A stretch of 64,000 bases of DNA from an uncultured Treponema sp. (GCA_937902125.1 CALDIB010000030.1:49604-113603), one strand, 5' to 3'. Positions 31,658-41,679 are shown, counted from the stretch's first letter. Notes: generated by a model not told the origin, from the sequence alone. Program-made: numbers and translations.

Positions 31658-33799
31658 TTGAAGGACAAGGAAGAATTCGCCCGCGGAGACCCGGACTCCA
31701 GCGGAAGAGTTTTTTGGCTTGCCGCGCTGAACTGGATTGTTCCCATTCTGTGCGTCTTGGTCGGGCTATTCATATCCACGCAGAAATTCGCGCCCCTCAT
31801 GAACTACGACCCGCGCGTAATAGGGCGGCCTTTGCTCATTCTAAAAAACGGCTACAGAATCTACAACCCGCTCGTGTTCGTCTTGGGCATGTTCAAATTC
31901 GCCTTCAACGACGTTTACTCCTACTACTTTTTCCAAGCCGTTCCTCCGGCTTTCTTTGGACTAGTCCTCGCCGTCCTTCTTTTCGTAGTCACGAGCATAA
32001 TCGTCTCCGCGCACCAAAAGAACCAGCACATTCACGGAACGGCAAGATGGGCCACGAAGAAGGACTTGGAGAACTACGGCATGCTGCAGCGTTACGGTGT
32101 TGTCTGCGGCGAGCTTGCCAGCGCGGGAGTAGGGTATCATGTGGACAAAGAAAAAGCGAGTCTTGTCCTTGACCTGAAAAAAACTTTTCTTCTAAAAAAG
32201 CCGCTAATAGCGCCGCTTGTCTGTCATTCAGGAAGAACGAACACATGGATGATAGCGCCGACAAGAAGCGGAAAAGGCGTTTCGACGGTAATTCCCACTT
32301 GCCTTAATTACGGCGTTCCTTATTGGACTAAGGACAAGAAAACTGGCAAGAAGATAATAAAAGGCCGCGGCTCGATGGTCATATTCGACCCGAAGGGCGA
32401 AAACTGGGACGCGACCGCCGGATGGCGAAGCCGCTTCTCAACTTGCGTTCCGTTCCGGCCTCTTGACGAAAACGGAAACACGGCGCATTACAATCCTGTC
32501 CACGAAATTCCCGACAGTCCTAGCGAAGCGTTCAGCTGGGCCGACATGATTGGCGGAATCTTCTTCGGATCGGACAAGGCCAAAAGCGGTGGCGGCGACG
32601 GAGCGAGCGAATACTTCAACAACACCGCACGCGACATTTTCGCCGGAGTGGTCATGCACGTCCGTTTCTCAAAGAAAATCCCTTGGGAGAAAAAGAATCT
32701 TTCCACAGTCCTTGACTGTTTTTCGCAAGCCAAGACGGAAGAGGAAAAGGAGGGCGACGGCGAGGACGGCGGCGGTTGCGGCGCGGCGTTGCTCGCCGCC
32801 ATGCGCGAGGAAGGCGGTCATGTCCGCGACGACGGAAGCGTTGCCGACACGATACACGAGCTTATTGTCAAAGCCGCTAACAGAAGCGAAACGCAAAACC
32901 CCAAAGAGCGCTCTTCAACGTTCTCTACGGTTTTCTCAAAAATCAACTTATTTCAAGACCCGCTCTTGGCGCAAAGCACCGCCTACTCGGACTTTTCCGT
33001 GGACGACTTCATAAACGGCGAGAACGGAATCAGCCTTTACCTCATCGTTCCATACAACCACATACAGCGCATCGCTCCGATTTTCAGAATGATAATTACT
33101 TTCATGATTAAGAAATTCTCAAGCGGAACGACCAACGCGAATTCCGTCAAGCTTAAAATTCCATGCCTGTTCCTTCTTGACGAGTTCCCTGTCTTGGGCT
33201 ACTTCCCGGACATCGCCTTGAACGCCGGAATCCTCGCCGGATACGGCGTGACTTTCTTCATCGTAAGCCAGTCACTCAACCAAATCGTTGACGTTTACGG
33301 CGAGAACCATCCGTTCCTTGACCACTGCAAGACGATTATTCTTTACGCTCCCGGCAACCTAAAGGACGCTAAGCAGTTCGCGGAAACAATCGGAAATCGC
33401 TCCGTCTTGCTGGACAACATTTCGTCAAGCGGCAACAAGTGGGAGGCGGGATTCAACAACATTTCGCGAAGCTCGCAGGAAACGCAGACGAGCCTAATTA
33501 ACCCCGACGAGCTTATGAAGCTTGAATTCAACAGGGCGATTATCTTCAACCAAGGAATGTCGCCATACAAGGGGAAAAAAGTAGTCTACTACGAAGACCC
33601 GCGCTTCAAGGGCAAGTCGTTCAAGCCAACGCCGAAAATGAATGACATCGAGAAGCGGCTGAAAAAATTGCCAAGCCACAAAAAGAAACGCGTTTCATAC
33701 AAGGCCGACTCGTTCGACAAGTCGGTTGAGAAGAAAATTGAGAAAGTCAAGGCGGTTGAGGCGCAGGACATTATTCCGCCGGAATTCAACTTGTTTTAG
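31658..33799 (+). CDS. T4SS coupling protein VirD4/TraG
   Basis: 713 residues from a TTG start with AAGTAAGGAAA upstream. Two N-terminal transmembrane helices (WIVPILCVLVGLFIS; AFFGLVLAVLLFVVTSIIVS) precede the ATPase. Walker A is in WMIAPTRSGKGVST near residue 200 and Walker B in CLFLLDEFPVLGYF near 505; FDPKGENWDATAGWRS and FFIVSQSLNQI are typical coupling-protein motifs. It brings substrates to the secretion channel. An acidic Gly/Glu stretch (EEEKEGDGEDGGGC, near 365) is unusual and may be a loop insert. First gene of the second block. Confidence 0.93.
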   Translation: MKDKEEFARGDPDSSGRVFWLAALNWIVPILCVLVGLFISTQKFAPLMNYDPRVIGRPLLILKNGYRIYNPLVFVLGMFKFAFNDVYSYYFFQAVPPAFFGLVLAVLLFVVTSIIVSAHQKNQHIHGTARWATKKDLENYGMLQRYGVVCGELASAGVGYHVDKEKASLVLDLKKTFLLKKPLIAPLVCHSGRTNTWMIAPTRSGKGVSTVIPTCLNYGVPYWTKDKKTGKKIIKGRGSMVIFDPKGENWDATAGWRSRFSTCVPFRPLDENGNTAHYNPVHEIPDSPSEAFSWADMIGGIFFGSDKAKSGGGDGASEYFNNTARDIFAGVVMHVRFSKKIPWEKKNLSTVLDCFSQAKTEEEKEGDGEDGGGCGAALLAAMREEGGHVRDDGSVADTIHELIVKAANRSETQNPKERSSTFSTVFSKINLFQDPLLAQSTAYSDFSVDDFINGENGISLYLIVPYNHIQRIAPIFRMIITFMIKKFSSGTTNANSVKLKIPCLFLLDEFPVLGYFPDIALNAGILAGYGVTFFIVSQSLNQIVDVYGENHPFLDHCKTIILYAPGNLKDAKQFAETIGNRSVLLDNISSSGNKWEAGFNNISRSSQETQTSLINPDELMKLEFNRAIIFNQGMSPYKGKKVVYYEDPRFKGKSFKPTPKMNDIEKRLKKLPSHKKKRVSYKADSFDKSVEKKIEKVKAVEAQDIIPPEFNLF

Positions 33800-33814
33800 C
33801 GGGGGAGAGGACGA

Positions 33815-34249
33815 ATGAAAAAAGAAGAGCACGAAAAATTTTCGGTCGCGAAAACAGTCAAATTCACGCGAAGGATTGACGAGCTTTTGCAAGAAAAGGC
33901 GAGGGAGCGGAGGACGACCGACAGCGAGATAATAAGGCAAGCGGTGGCCAGCTACATGAACCGCGCGATGAGCGACGCTGAAATCGTCCACGCGAGCCTT
34001 GTGGAGAATTCTCGGAAAATCCGCTACTTGGAAAACAAGGTCGAGCTTTTGGCGCTCGTCATTTTCGAGCAAACGAAGCTTTTGATGAGGCGAATCCCCG
34101 ACAAGCAGATAAACTTGGATTCGGCGGTCGAGCATGAATTCGAAAAGTTCAAGGCGGCCTGCACAAAGGCCTTGAAGGCCAACCACGCGGGCGTTTTGGA
34201 GACTATGGTATTGGACGCTTACGAGCGCGGAGGCGGCGAGAATGGCTAA
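33815..34249 (+). CDS. Ribbon-helix-helix mobilisation accessory protein
   Basis: 144 residues; GGGGGAGAGG precedes the ATG. Residues 9-50 (FSVAKTVKFTRRIDELLQEKARERRTTDSEIIRQAVASYMN) fit an RHH domain: a strand, then two helices with TTDSEIIRQAV. The rest is helical with ENSRKIRYLENKVELLALVIFEQTKLL, probably a coiled coil for oligomerisation. Its place between virD4 and virB11 suggests a relaxosome DNA-binding role or a repressor of the block. It overlaps virB11 by 8 bases. Confidence 0.7.
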   Translation: MKKEEHEKFSVAKTVKFTRRIDELLQEKARERRTTDSEIIRQAVASYMNRAMSDAEIVHASLVENSRKIRYLENKVELLALVIFEQTKLLMRRIPDKQINLDSAVEHEFEKFKAACTKALKANHAGVLETMVLDAYERGGGENG

Positions 34250-35222
34250 CATCGAGGCGTTCGGACAGCAAGTCAAGACCGACAAATGGATTCACAACCT
34301 CTTGAACGACATGTCGAAAATCGTGCCGTATCTTGACAATCCAAAAGTCACCGACATCGCCATCGGAATCGGCGGACAGCTCATTGTAGAGGGGCTTGGA
34401 ATGGACAAGACTTTCACAGGCGTTTATTTTTCCGACGAGGAAACAAAAAGCATAATCCACACTAGCGCCGCGATTTTGGGAGTGAATATCGACCAAAGCA
34501 ACCCAATCGTCGAGGGCGTTCTCCCGCTTCCAAAATGGAAAATCCGTGTGGAAGGAATTTTGCCTCCAAGGGCCGCCGAGAACCCGCTTTTCGTAATCCG
34601 ACGGCCCAGCGACACGGTTTTCAGTTTGGAAAGCTACCTTGAGGGAGGCAGAATAACAAAAGACAAATACGACTTGCTCGTTGAACATATAAAGAAGCGC
34701 AGCAACATCGTTATCGGAGGCGAGACTGGAAGCGGAAAGACGACGCTCGTGAACGCTATTATCGACAAGATGGTTGAGTTCACGCCGGACGACAGGTTTT
34801 ACATTGTCGAGGACGCGAGCGAAATAAAGTGCCACGCCAAGGATTTGTTCCCGATATGGGCCGACGGAAAGGATTGCTTGAAGGCCGTCGGAACGGCCAT
34901 GAGGTGCAAGCCGTCGCGGATAATCTTCGGCGAGCTTAGATACGGCGACGTTACTAACGAGCTTTTGAAGGCTTGGAACTCCGGCCACACCGGCGGAATA
35001 ACCACCGTCCACGCGAACAGCGCGCTGACAATGATTTCAAGAATCCGAGACTTGCTCCGCGAGGTGATTCCGGGCGAGCTTCCCGACGTGGCGCAGTCCG
35101 TGCAGCTTTTGGTGCACATGATACCGACGAGGAACGGCCCGATTGTCAATGAGGTCGTGGAGACAAGCCAAATGTCCGGCTCGTCGTTCATAGAGGAGCT
35201 TGAAAGCAACAACTTGATATAA
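34242..35222 (+). CDS. T4SS traffic ATPase VirB11/TrbB
   Basis: 326 residues, normal length. The N-terminal domain contains KVTDIAIGIGGQLIVEGLG. Walker A is GGETGSGKTT near residues 159-168, followed by the Asp box in FYIVEDASEIKC, Walker B in PSRIIFGELRYGDVT and the His box in GHTGGITTVHANSA. The hexameric ATPase drives pilus assembly and substrate transfer with VirB4 and VirD4. Gene order B11-B2-B3-B4-B5-B6 is the canonical Trb order. Confidence 0.94.
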   Translation: MANIEAFGQQVKTDKWIHNLLNDMSKIVPYLDNPKVTDIAIGIGGQLIVEGLGMDKTFTGVYFSDEETKSIIHTSAAILGVNIDQSNPIVEGVLPLPKWKIRVEGILPPRAAENPLFVIRRPSDTVFSLESYLEGGRITKDKYDLLVEHIKKRSNIVIGGETGSGKTTLVNAIIDKMVEFTPDDRFYIVEDASEIKCHAKDLFPIWADGKDCLKAVGTAMRCKPSRIIFGELRYGDVTNELLKAWNSGHTGGITTVHANSALTMISRIRDLLREVIPGELPDVAQSVQLLVHMIPTRNGPIVNEVVETSQMSGSSFIEELESNNLI

Positions 35223-35385
35223 GAAAGCGAGTGGGAAAGGCGCGGCGAGTTAGCCGCTTGACTATGGATGTCGCATGGGCCGTTTTTTAATCCGATTTTG
35301 TTTTTTGCGGCTCGGACGACTGGAACAACCTTTGATTTTTTTTCAAAAGAGCTTTTGCTCCCATCGATTTCAAAGGAGGATAAAA
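35223..35385 (+). promoter_or_regulatory. Leader region of the pilin gene
   Basis: 163 bases between virB11 and virB2, the longest gap in this block. GCGGC/GCCGC around GAGTTA forms a hairpin near 35,245 without a T-tract. It may be an RNA-processing or stabilising structure that raises pilin expression; no clear promoter is seen. Confidence 0.35.
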
Positions 35386-35778
35386 ATGAAATCGTCGATT
35401 CTTAAATCCGTCAAAAAGACGGTGTTCTCAAAAGAGTTCATTCTTTTTATGTTGCTCGCCTTCGTCATGGTGTCCAACACGTTCGCGGCTGACGACACAA
35501 TCACAATGCTTGACGACTGGGGCAACAAAGTCCTTTCGGTGTTCAGCTCCGGCTGGGTCAAGGCCTTGGCTTGCGTCGCGCTGATTATCGAGGCGATAGG
35601 AATGATTGTCGCCGGACAGCAGGGCGGCGGCGGCGCCATCATCAAGAAGTTTGGCCCTTGGATTATCGGAACGATTATTCTTTTGACTGCGTCCGGCATC
35701 ACAAGTTACTTTCTGGACGGACTTCAATTTGAAAGCTTCTCGCTTGCGCCAAGCTTGCTTGAAACTTTCGCCGCGTAG
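35386..35778 (+). CDS. T4SS major pilin VirB2/TrbC
   Basis: 130 residues from the ATG at 35386 with AAAGGAGG upstream; the longer frame has no start signal. A long signal peptide (KEFILFMLLAFVMVSNTFAA) is followed by two hydrophobic helices (WVKALACVALIIEAIGMIVA; GPWIIGTIILLTASGITSYFL) joined by a GQQGGGGAIIKKF loop, the standard VirB2 layout. The tail after the second helix (DGLQFESFSLAPSLLETFAA) is longer than in many pilins. Confidence 0.88.
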   Translation: MKSSILKSVKKTVFSKEFILFMLLAFVMVSNTFAADDTITMLDDWGNKVLSVFSSGWVKALACVALIIEAIGMIVAGQQGGGGAIIKKFGPWIIGTIILLTASGITSYFLDGLQFESFSLAPSLLETFAA

Positions 35779-35828
35779 AAGGAAACGGACAGGCGGCTTT
35801 TCGCCGTCTGTCTTTTGGAGGGAAAGCC

Positions 35829-36095
35829 ATGAGTGAAGAAACAACAGTATACGACTATTCCACGCCGATACACCGCGTCCTTTTGGAGCCTAACCAAATG
35901 CTTGGAATCGGCATCGCTCCGGCGATGTTCATACTCACGATAACAATCGTCTTGATGAACATGGTCAGCTTTTGGTGCTTTCCGCTTGGAATAGTCCTTT
36001 TCGTCGTGTGCCGCTTCATATGCAAGAACGACCCTTACGCGCTCACGATTCTTTTTGACCGGCTTTCGCAGCCGTTGGTATGGAGAAGCATGTAA
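35829..36095 (+). CDS. T4SS protein VirB3/TrbD
   Basis: 88 residues with GGAGGG before the ATG. The N-terminus STPIHRVLLEPNQMLGIG is typical of VirB3, followed by two adjacent transmembrane helices and RFICKNDPYALTILFDRL. VirB3 works with VirB4 at the inner membrane; its TAA overlaps the virB4 ATG (TAATG). Confidence 0.9.
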   Translation: MSEETTVYDYSTPIHRVLLEPNQMLGIGIAPAMFILTITIVLMNMVSFWCFPLGIVLFVVCRFICKNDPYALTILFDRLSQPLVWRSM

Positions 36096-38668
36096 TGAAG
36101 ATTCCTTTTTTGGATTTCAAGAAAATCGTCAAAGAGCCGCTCAACCAGCTCAAATACATCACGCCTTGGTCTTTCATAATTTCGCCATCGATTTGCTTGC
36201 TTAAAAGCGGCGCGATTATGACGACATACCAAGTGGAATATCCCGACTTGGAAAGCTCGTCCGCGTCGTCAATCGCGAGCATGGCGAGCCTTTTTAACAG
36301 GAGCGTGATGGCCTTGGCCCAAGACGAAGGCTGGGCGATCCATTTTGACGTTCGCAGAAGAAAGACGAAGGACTATCCCGCGGGGAAATTCGACAATTTG
36401 GCCGGTTGGCTCATAGACCAAAGGCGGTGCGAAAACTTCCACAAATTCGGCGAGCACTTCACGACCGACTACTTCATAACTTTCGTTTACAAGCTTCCGA
36501 GCGACATGGAAAGCAAGGCCACATCGCTGTTTTTCAAAGGGAGCAAAAAGAAAAAGCCCGACTCGCTTTTCGCGAAGTCGGAGAACTTGCCCTTGCTTAA
36601 AAAGGAAATGGACGCTTTCCTCGACGAGGTTGAGAAAGTCATGGGGACGCTCGCGACAAAAATCTGGTGCCACCGCCTTGACGACTCCGAGCTTTTTTCC
36701 TACATAAAAAGCAACGTGAGCTTGGACTGGCAGAGGCTCGTTTATCCCGAAAACACCTTTTTCTTTTTGGACAACTACATTTGCGACGTTGACGTAAGGA
36801 CTTCAATGCCGCTTAAAATCGGCGACAAATACGCTTCCGTCGTGGCCGTCATGGACTTTCCAAGCCGCTCTTATCCCGGAATATTCGACCGCCTCAACAG
36901 GGCAATGCTTGAATTCCGCTGGACGACGCGCTTTATCCCCATGAACAAAGAAACGTCGGCGAAGGAAGCGGAGAAATATCAAAAAAGAATGTATTCGGCG
37001 CGAAAGTCTGCCGCGACGATATTCACGGAATTGGCCGCGAACGTCGAAATCAATCGCGAGAACCAAGGCGCGGTGGAGATGGAAGGGGAGGCGAGCCAAA
37101 TCCAAGCCGACATCGCTATGGGCGAATACGTCTTGGGCTACTACACTTCCAACCTTATGTGCTGGGACAGGCGGCTAGAGGCCGTCAAGGAGAAGTCTAG
37201 GAAGCTCCAGCAGATTGTCCGCTCTTGCGGATTCGCTTGCAAGGAAGAGTCCTTCAACAACATCGAGGCTTGGTGCGGAATGATGGCCGGAAACGTCTAC
37301 TCGAACGTCCGTCGTCCTTTGATTTCAACAAGGAACATGTCGAACATAATTCCTTTAAGCTCCGCTTGGCAAGGAATGGCGGCCAACGACTTTACGCTTG
37401 AGACGTGCGGAAGCGCCGTCCCGCTTTTGACTTGCTCCACAAGCTACGGAACGCCGTTCTTCCTAAACCTCAACGTCCGCGACGTTGGCCACACGTTCGT
37501 GTTCGGCCCGACAGGCGCGGGAAAGTCAACGCTCCTCGCGCTCTTGATGGCGCAAGCGACCAAATACAAGGACGCCAACATCGTCTGCATTGACAAGCAG
37601 CTTTCGAGCCGCGCTTTCATGGTAGCCGCCGGAGGCGTTTACGTCGAGCCGGGAAAGGACGAAGTCGCCTTCCAGCCTTTGAGCGAGTTGCTGAATCCAA
37701 GCGACTGTTCCGAAAGCGAATACAAGGAAAGCCTAATGTGGTGCCAGCAGTTCATTGAGTGTCTTATACTTCAACAGAGCATTGAGGTCACACCGCAGAT
37801 GAGCAAGGCTATAAGCGAAACGCTCGTCATGCTGTCGCAAAAGCCGTCGGACATGCGCGACTTGACATCTTTCCAAGGCTACGTGAACTACACCGACCCC
37901 GACACCGGCGACAACACGATAAGGACGGCTCTTGACCCTTATTGCCGGGGAGGAGCGTTCGGCTCCGTCTTTGACGCGGACAAAACGACGCTCAACCTGT
38001 CCAAGCTAATGACAATCGAAATGGGAAGCCTCATGCGCCTTTCCGAAAAGGCCGTCGCTCCAGCGCTGATGTATATTTTCCGCTATCTTGAAAAGCTTTG
38101 GACAGTTCCGCGCGGAGAAAGACAGCCGCTGACTTTTTTGTTTTTGGACGAAGCCTGGCTTTACTTGCAGCACCCGGTTTTCGCGGGATTCATTCAAGAA
38201 TGGCTAAGAACCTTGCGAAAGAAGAAAGTCTTTTGCATTTTCGCGACGCAGGAAGTTTCCGCCGCCTCGAAGTCCACGCTCCGCGACACGATTGTCCAGC
38301 AATGCTTGACCAAGATATATTTGGCCGACGAGTCCGCTCTGTCGCTTTCAGAAAGCTACAGGGACTTCGGCTTGACGGACAGCGAGATTGTCGCGCTGAG
38401 CGAGGCGACTATGAAACGCGACTACTACTTCAAGAACCCCAACGGAAGCCGAATGTTCACGCTTGACTTGGACGCTTTGCAGCTCGCGCTGATTTCAAGC
38501 GACCACGAGATATTGGACAACCTTGAAAACAGATACGGACGCAACACGACGAAGGAGCTTGCGTTTGAGCTTATTGACGCGGTGGCGGAAAAAGCCCGCT
38601 CAATCGGCAAAGATGTAAGGGGCTTTGATTGCGAAAAATACAAGCGGTGGCTCGACAACCGCGCGTAA
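36095..38668 (+). CDS. T4SS ATPase VirB4/TrbE
   Basis: 857 residues from the ATG at 36095, overlapping the virB3 stop; an in-frame ATG 15 bases upstream is less likely. The N-terminal domain (1-400) carries the VirB4 region; Walker A is VFGPTGAGKSTLLALL near residue 470 and Walker B is FLFLDEAWLYL near 683, followed by FATQEVSAASKSTLRDTIVQQC. It energises pilus and core assembly. No frameshift or deletion is apparent. Confidence 0.94.
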   Translation: MKIPFLDFKKIVKEPLNQLKYITPWSFIISPSICLLKSGAIMTTYQVEYPDLESSSASSIASMASLFNRSVMALAQDEGWAIHFDVRRRKTKDYPAGKFDNLAGWLIDQRRCENFHKFGEHFTTDYFITFVYKLPSDMESKATSLFFKGSKKKKPDSLFAKSENLPLLKKEMDAFLDEVEKVMGTLATKIWCHRLDDSELFSYIKSNVSLDWQRLVYPENTFFFLDNYICDVDVRTSMPLKIGDKYASVVAVMDFPSRSYPGIFDRLNRAMLEFRWTTRFIPMNKETSAKEAEKYQKRMYSARKSAATIFTELAANVEINRENQGAVEMEGEASQIQADIAMGEYVLGYYTSNLMCWDRRLEAVKEKSRKLQQIVRSCGFACKEESFNNIEAWCGMMAGNVYSNVRRPLISTRNMSNIIPLSSAWQGMAANDFTLETCGSAVPLLTCSTSYGTPFFLNLNVRDVGHTFVFGPTGAGKSTLLALLMAQATKYKDANIVCIDKQLSSRAFMVAAGGVYVEPGKDEVAFQPLSELLNPSDCSESEYKESLMWCQQFIECLILQQSIEVTPQMSKAISETLVMLSQKPSDMRDLTSFQGYVNYTDPDTGDNTIRTALDPYCRGGAFGSVFDADKTTLNLSKLMTIEMGSLMRLSEKAVAPALMYIFRYLEKLWTVPRGERQPLTFLFLDEAWLYLQHPVFAGFIQEWLRTLRKKKVFCIFATQEVSAASKSTLRDTIVQQCLTKIYLADESALSLSESYRDFGLTDSEIVALSEATMKRDYYFKNPNGSRMFTLDLDALQLALISSDHEILDNLENRYGRNTTKELAFELIDAVAEKARSIGKDVRGFDCEKYKRWLDNRA

Positions 38669-38688
38669 TAAACAATAAGGAGGAATTT

Positions 38689-39645
38689 ATGAAGAAGATT
38701 TTGACGGCGATTCTAGCGGCGGCGGCGATTTCGTTCGCTCCGACGGAACTTTTGGCGGCAGGCTATCCAGTGTTCGATATGGAAAACTGGCTTTCGGCGA
38801 TAGACAGGCTTTACGCAAACTACGACATGGTTAAAAACACAATTTCTCAAATTGAAAATCAATACAAGCAAATACAACAAGCTGTGGAGCGGGCCAAGTC
38901 AATCGATTGGCAGAACATAAGGTGGGACGGAGACTTTGACATTCGCGGAGAGATAAAGGACGCGGGAAAGCGTGTCAACAGGCTTTTGTCGCAAGCGAAA
39001 AACATCCAAATGGCAATAACAAAACCTTCGATAAATTGCGGCAACGCCAAGTATTCAATCGCGGACTTGTGCGGCTTCACCCATCCAGACCCGGAAAACG
39101 GCCTTTGGGAAAGCCGAAAGAACATTTTGACGGCCATAACTGACTACAAGACATACATGACGGATAACGTTCAAGAAGCGGTTGACGATTTAGTTAAAGG
39201 CCTCAACTACAAGCAAAAGGAAGCGATAATGAAAAAATACGGTGTAAGCCCGCGCAATTACTTTTTGACTCAAACCGCCCATGTGGAAGTCCTAAAAGCA
39301 GCCAACAACGTCCTTGCCAATATCAACGACGAAGCTAAAAGCGCGCGCCTTGAGGAGACCATATTGCGAAACAACATGGTCATTAACGCTTGCTTGGAAA
39401 CTACTGACTCTGACGGAAACCCCACGATGGCCGGCATGCAAGAGTCCATGCTTTATTTGTTCAACAACCTTTCCGTCGGCATTGAGGAGCTTCGAAGCAC
39501 TATGTATGAGACGAGCGGAATGGCCGCCGCCGCTTCGATTGAGCAAGACAAGCGCGAGCAAGTCAAGGCGAACGCGGAATCAGACCAAATGGAAATGCAA
39601 AACAAAAAGGACGCGAGAACTTCGACAAGATACATTAAGGGGTGA
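38689..39645 (+). CDS. T4SS VirB5/TrbJ-like periplasmic protein
   Basis: 318 residues from the ATG at 38689 with AAGGAGG upstream. A Sec signal peptide (KKILTAILAAAAISFAPTELLAAG) leads to PVFDMENWLSAIDRLYANYDMVKNTISQIENQYKQIQQ, the TrbJ opening pattern, and a largely helical body. Two cysteines (INCGNAK, DLCGF) may form a disulphide. VirB5/TrbJ proteins act at the pilus tip or in mating-pair contact. Confidence 0.82.
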   Translation: MKKILTAILAAAAISFAPTELLAAGYPVFDMENWLSAIDRLYANYDMVKNTISQIENQYKQIQQAVERAKSIDWQNIRWDGDFDIRGEIKDAGKRVNRLLSQAKNIQMAITKPSINCGNAKYSIADLCGFTHPDPENGLWESRKNILTAITDYKTYMTDNVQEAVDDLVKGLNYKQKEAIMKKYGVSPRNYFLTQTAHVEVLKAANNVLANINDEAKSARLEETILRNNMVINACLETTDSDGNPTMAGMQESMLYLFNNLSVGIEELRSTMYETSGMAAAASIEQDKREQVKANAESDQMEMQNKKDARTSTRYIKG

Positions 39646-39649
39646 TTGA

Positions 39650-41671
39650 ATGAAAGAAAAAAGTTCTTTTAAATTCAAAGTCTTGGCCCTTGTCGCCGTT
39701 CAAGCGGTTGTTTTGTCAGCCTCGACGTTCGCGGCAAGCTCAAACTCTTGGATAGACCTTCCCGTTGTCGCGGCCATCGAGTATTTTTCCGGCATGATGG
39801 CCACAGCGTTGAAGTGGTGCGAAAAATACGCCAAGGGCTTTGGCTGCGTGGGCCTTATATGGACAGGAATACAAGTAATGTTGAACAGAAAGAAGCCCAT
39901 GCAAGCGATGTGGGACACAATGTTCAAATGGACGGCGTTTGTAGTCCTCGTCTGGACTTGGCCCTCGCTTACGTTCGGCTTTTCTCAAATCGGGCATCAG
40001 CTCGGAACGAAAGCCGGCGCGGGAAAGACCACAATAATTGAGTCGATGAAAAAGCTCCGCGACGCGATTAGGGCCGACATGGCCGAGAACGCGAAGCTTA
40101 CGGAGGATATGAAACAGGAAATAAAGTCAAAGTGCCACGGCTTGACCATAGACGTTAAATTCGACAACTGCGACGACTACGACGATTTTTTGTCCAAAGC
40201 CCAAGAGGAAATATACTCTTTCAATTCCGCTGGAGACAGAATTAAGGCGACCAACATTCTTGAAAAATACGTCGGCCAAGACCAAAGCTCGATGGCTTTT
40301 GAAGGACAGACGCTCAAGGCTCTTGACGCTGTTTTGATCCAGCGCGACATGAACGGAAACAAGACGGCGGACATGCTGGACTCATACACGGACTTGGACA
40401 TATACCTCCGCGACGCCAACGGAAACGAAACGCCATACATTTCTTCCGGCGCGCTTTTGAGAATGGCGCTTTTGTCGTGCCAGATTATGTTCGTCAAGGA
40501 CGAAATGACTTTCCAACGAGCGCTGGATTACATCGACGAAACGTCCGAAAAAGGCATAACGCACGTTGCGGAAAACACTATGAAAACTTTGGGCGCGTAT
40601 GTGGCGAGAATCCCGCAAAAAATAATGCTTTTGTTCAGCTGCGCGGTTCTTCTTCTGGCCACGGCGTTCGCCGCGATTCAATACGTCATGACGGTTCTCG
40701 AATACACGATAGTTTGCTCCTTGGCGGCCATCTTTCTTCCGTTAATGCTTTTTGACGGAACGAAGGACATACCTAAGAAGTTCATTCCTGTATTCATAAA
40801 CTTCTTGGTGAAGATAATGGTGATGACCGCTTGCTTGATGTTCGTGTTCTGGCTTATGATACAGCACGCGGCGAACACTATAGGCGACGACGGAGGCATG
40901 AACTGGGTCGCGGTGGGAGAAATCGTCTTTGAGTCGATGTTGGCTTATATTCTCACGCAAAACGCGCCGAAAGTCGCGCAGACAATCATGACAGGCCAAC
41001 CGCAGCTGTCTATGGCCGAAGCCTTGCAGGGCGGCGGAACAACTCTTGCGACAGGTGTCGCAATGAAACAAGCGCCGGGAGCGGCCATGCAAGCCGTCGC
41101 GAGAGCGGGCAACAAGGGCAACGACATTCTCGGCGGAATCGCAAAGAGCAACGCGGCGGCGAATTACGCGAAGTCGCAGGGAGAAGGCCTTGGAGGGCAA
41201 ATCGGCGCTAGGTTTGCAGTCGCGAGCGAAGGCCTTAAGGAGCGCTTCCGGGCCAAGATGGAGGCCGCCGGCCAAAAGACTGGAACAGGCTTCAGCACTC
41301 TTGATAAGGCCATGCAGATGGCCGGTTTGAGCGGCGGCTCTGGCGGAGGTGGAGGAGCGGGCGGCGGCTCTAGCAGCAGCGCTTACGGCCAGACTGGACA
41401 ATGGCAAGCTAAAGACAAGTCGATAAATTCTATGAGTAGTTCGTCAAACGCAAATTACAAAAACGCGACAAAATATGACAAAAGAACAGGCCAACAGCGC
41501 CACATGACGACCAAGGAATTCATCGACGAAAAGGCCAAGCAGGGCGAGCAGTTCATGCGCGACAGGGAAAACCAAAAGAAGGTGGAGCAAGGTCAGCAGA
41601 CTTCCGGCGGTTCGAGCGGGGGAACTGCGGCAGCTCCGAACCTTGACGGCATGAGCGACCGGGACGCTTGA
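39650..41671 (+). CDS. T4SS polytopic membrane protein VirB6/TrbL
   Basis: 673 residues. An N-terminal signal-like helix and about six further transmembrane segments (including FGCVGLIWTGIQVML, FVVLVWTWPSLTFGF, MLLFSCAVLLLATAFAAIQYVM, TIVCSLAAIFLPLMLF, FLVKIMVMTACLMFVFWLM) surround a soluble central domain (about 125-300). The C-terminal 200 residues are cytoplasmic-looking, Gly/Ser/Gln-rich (GGSGGGGGAGGGSSSS). VirB6 lines the inner-membrane channel. It closes the block, followed at once by a terminator. Confidence 0.86.
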   Translation: MKEKSSFKFKVLALVAVQAVVLSASTFAASSNSWIDLPVVAAIEYFSGMMATALKWCEKYAKGFGCVGLIWTGIQVMLNRKKPMQAMWDTMFKWTAFVVLVWTWPSLTFGFSQIGHQLGTKAGAGKTTIIESMKKLRDAIRADMAENAKLTEDMKQEIKSKCHGLTIDVKFDNCDDYDDFLSKAQEEIYSFNSAGDRIKATNILEKYVGQDQSSMAFEGQTLKALDAVLIQRDMNGNKTADMLDSYTDLDIYLRDANGNETPYISSGALLRMALLSCQIMFVKDEMTFQRALDYIDETSEKGITHVAENTMKTLGAYVARIPQKIMLLFSCAVLLLATAFAAIQYVMTVLEYTIVCSLAAIFLPLMLFDGTKDIPKKFIPVFINFLVKIMVMTACLMFVFWLMIQHAANTIGDDGGMNWVAVGEIVFESMLAYILTQNAPKVAQTIMTGQPQLSMAEALQGGGTTLATGVAMKQAPGAAMQAVARAGNKGNDILGGIAKSNAAANYAKSQGEGLGGQIGARFAVASEGLKERFRAKMEAAGQKTGTGFSTLDKAMQMAGLSGGSGGGGGAGGGSSSSAYGQTGQWQAKDKSINSMSSSSNANYKNATKYDKRTGQQRHMTTKEFIDEKAKQGEQFMRDRENQKKVEQGQQTSGGSSGGTAAAPNLDGMSDRDA

Positions 41672-41679
41672 TTTTTTAA

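Noticed and set aside
33660..33680. TTGCCAA inside virD4 as another operator
   Set aside because: Only one arm is present, it lies within coding sequence and no promoter accompanies it.
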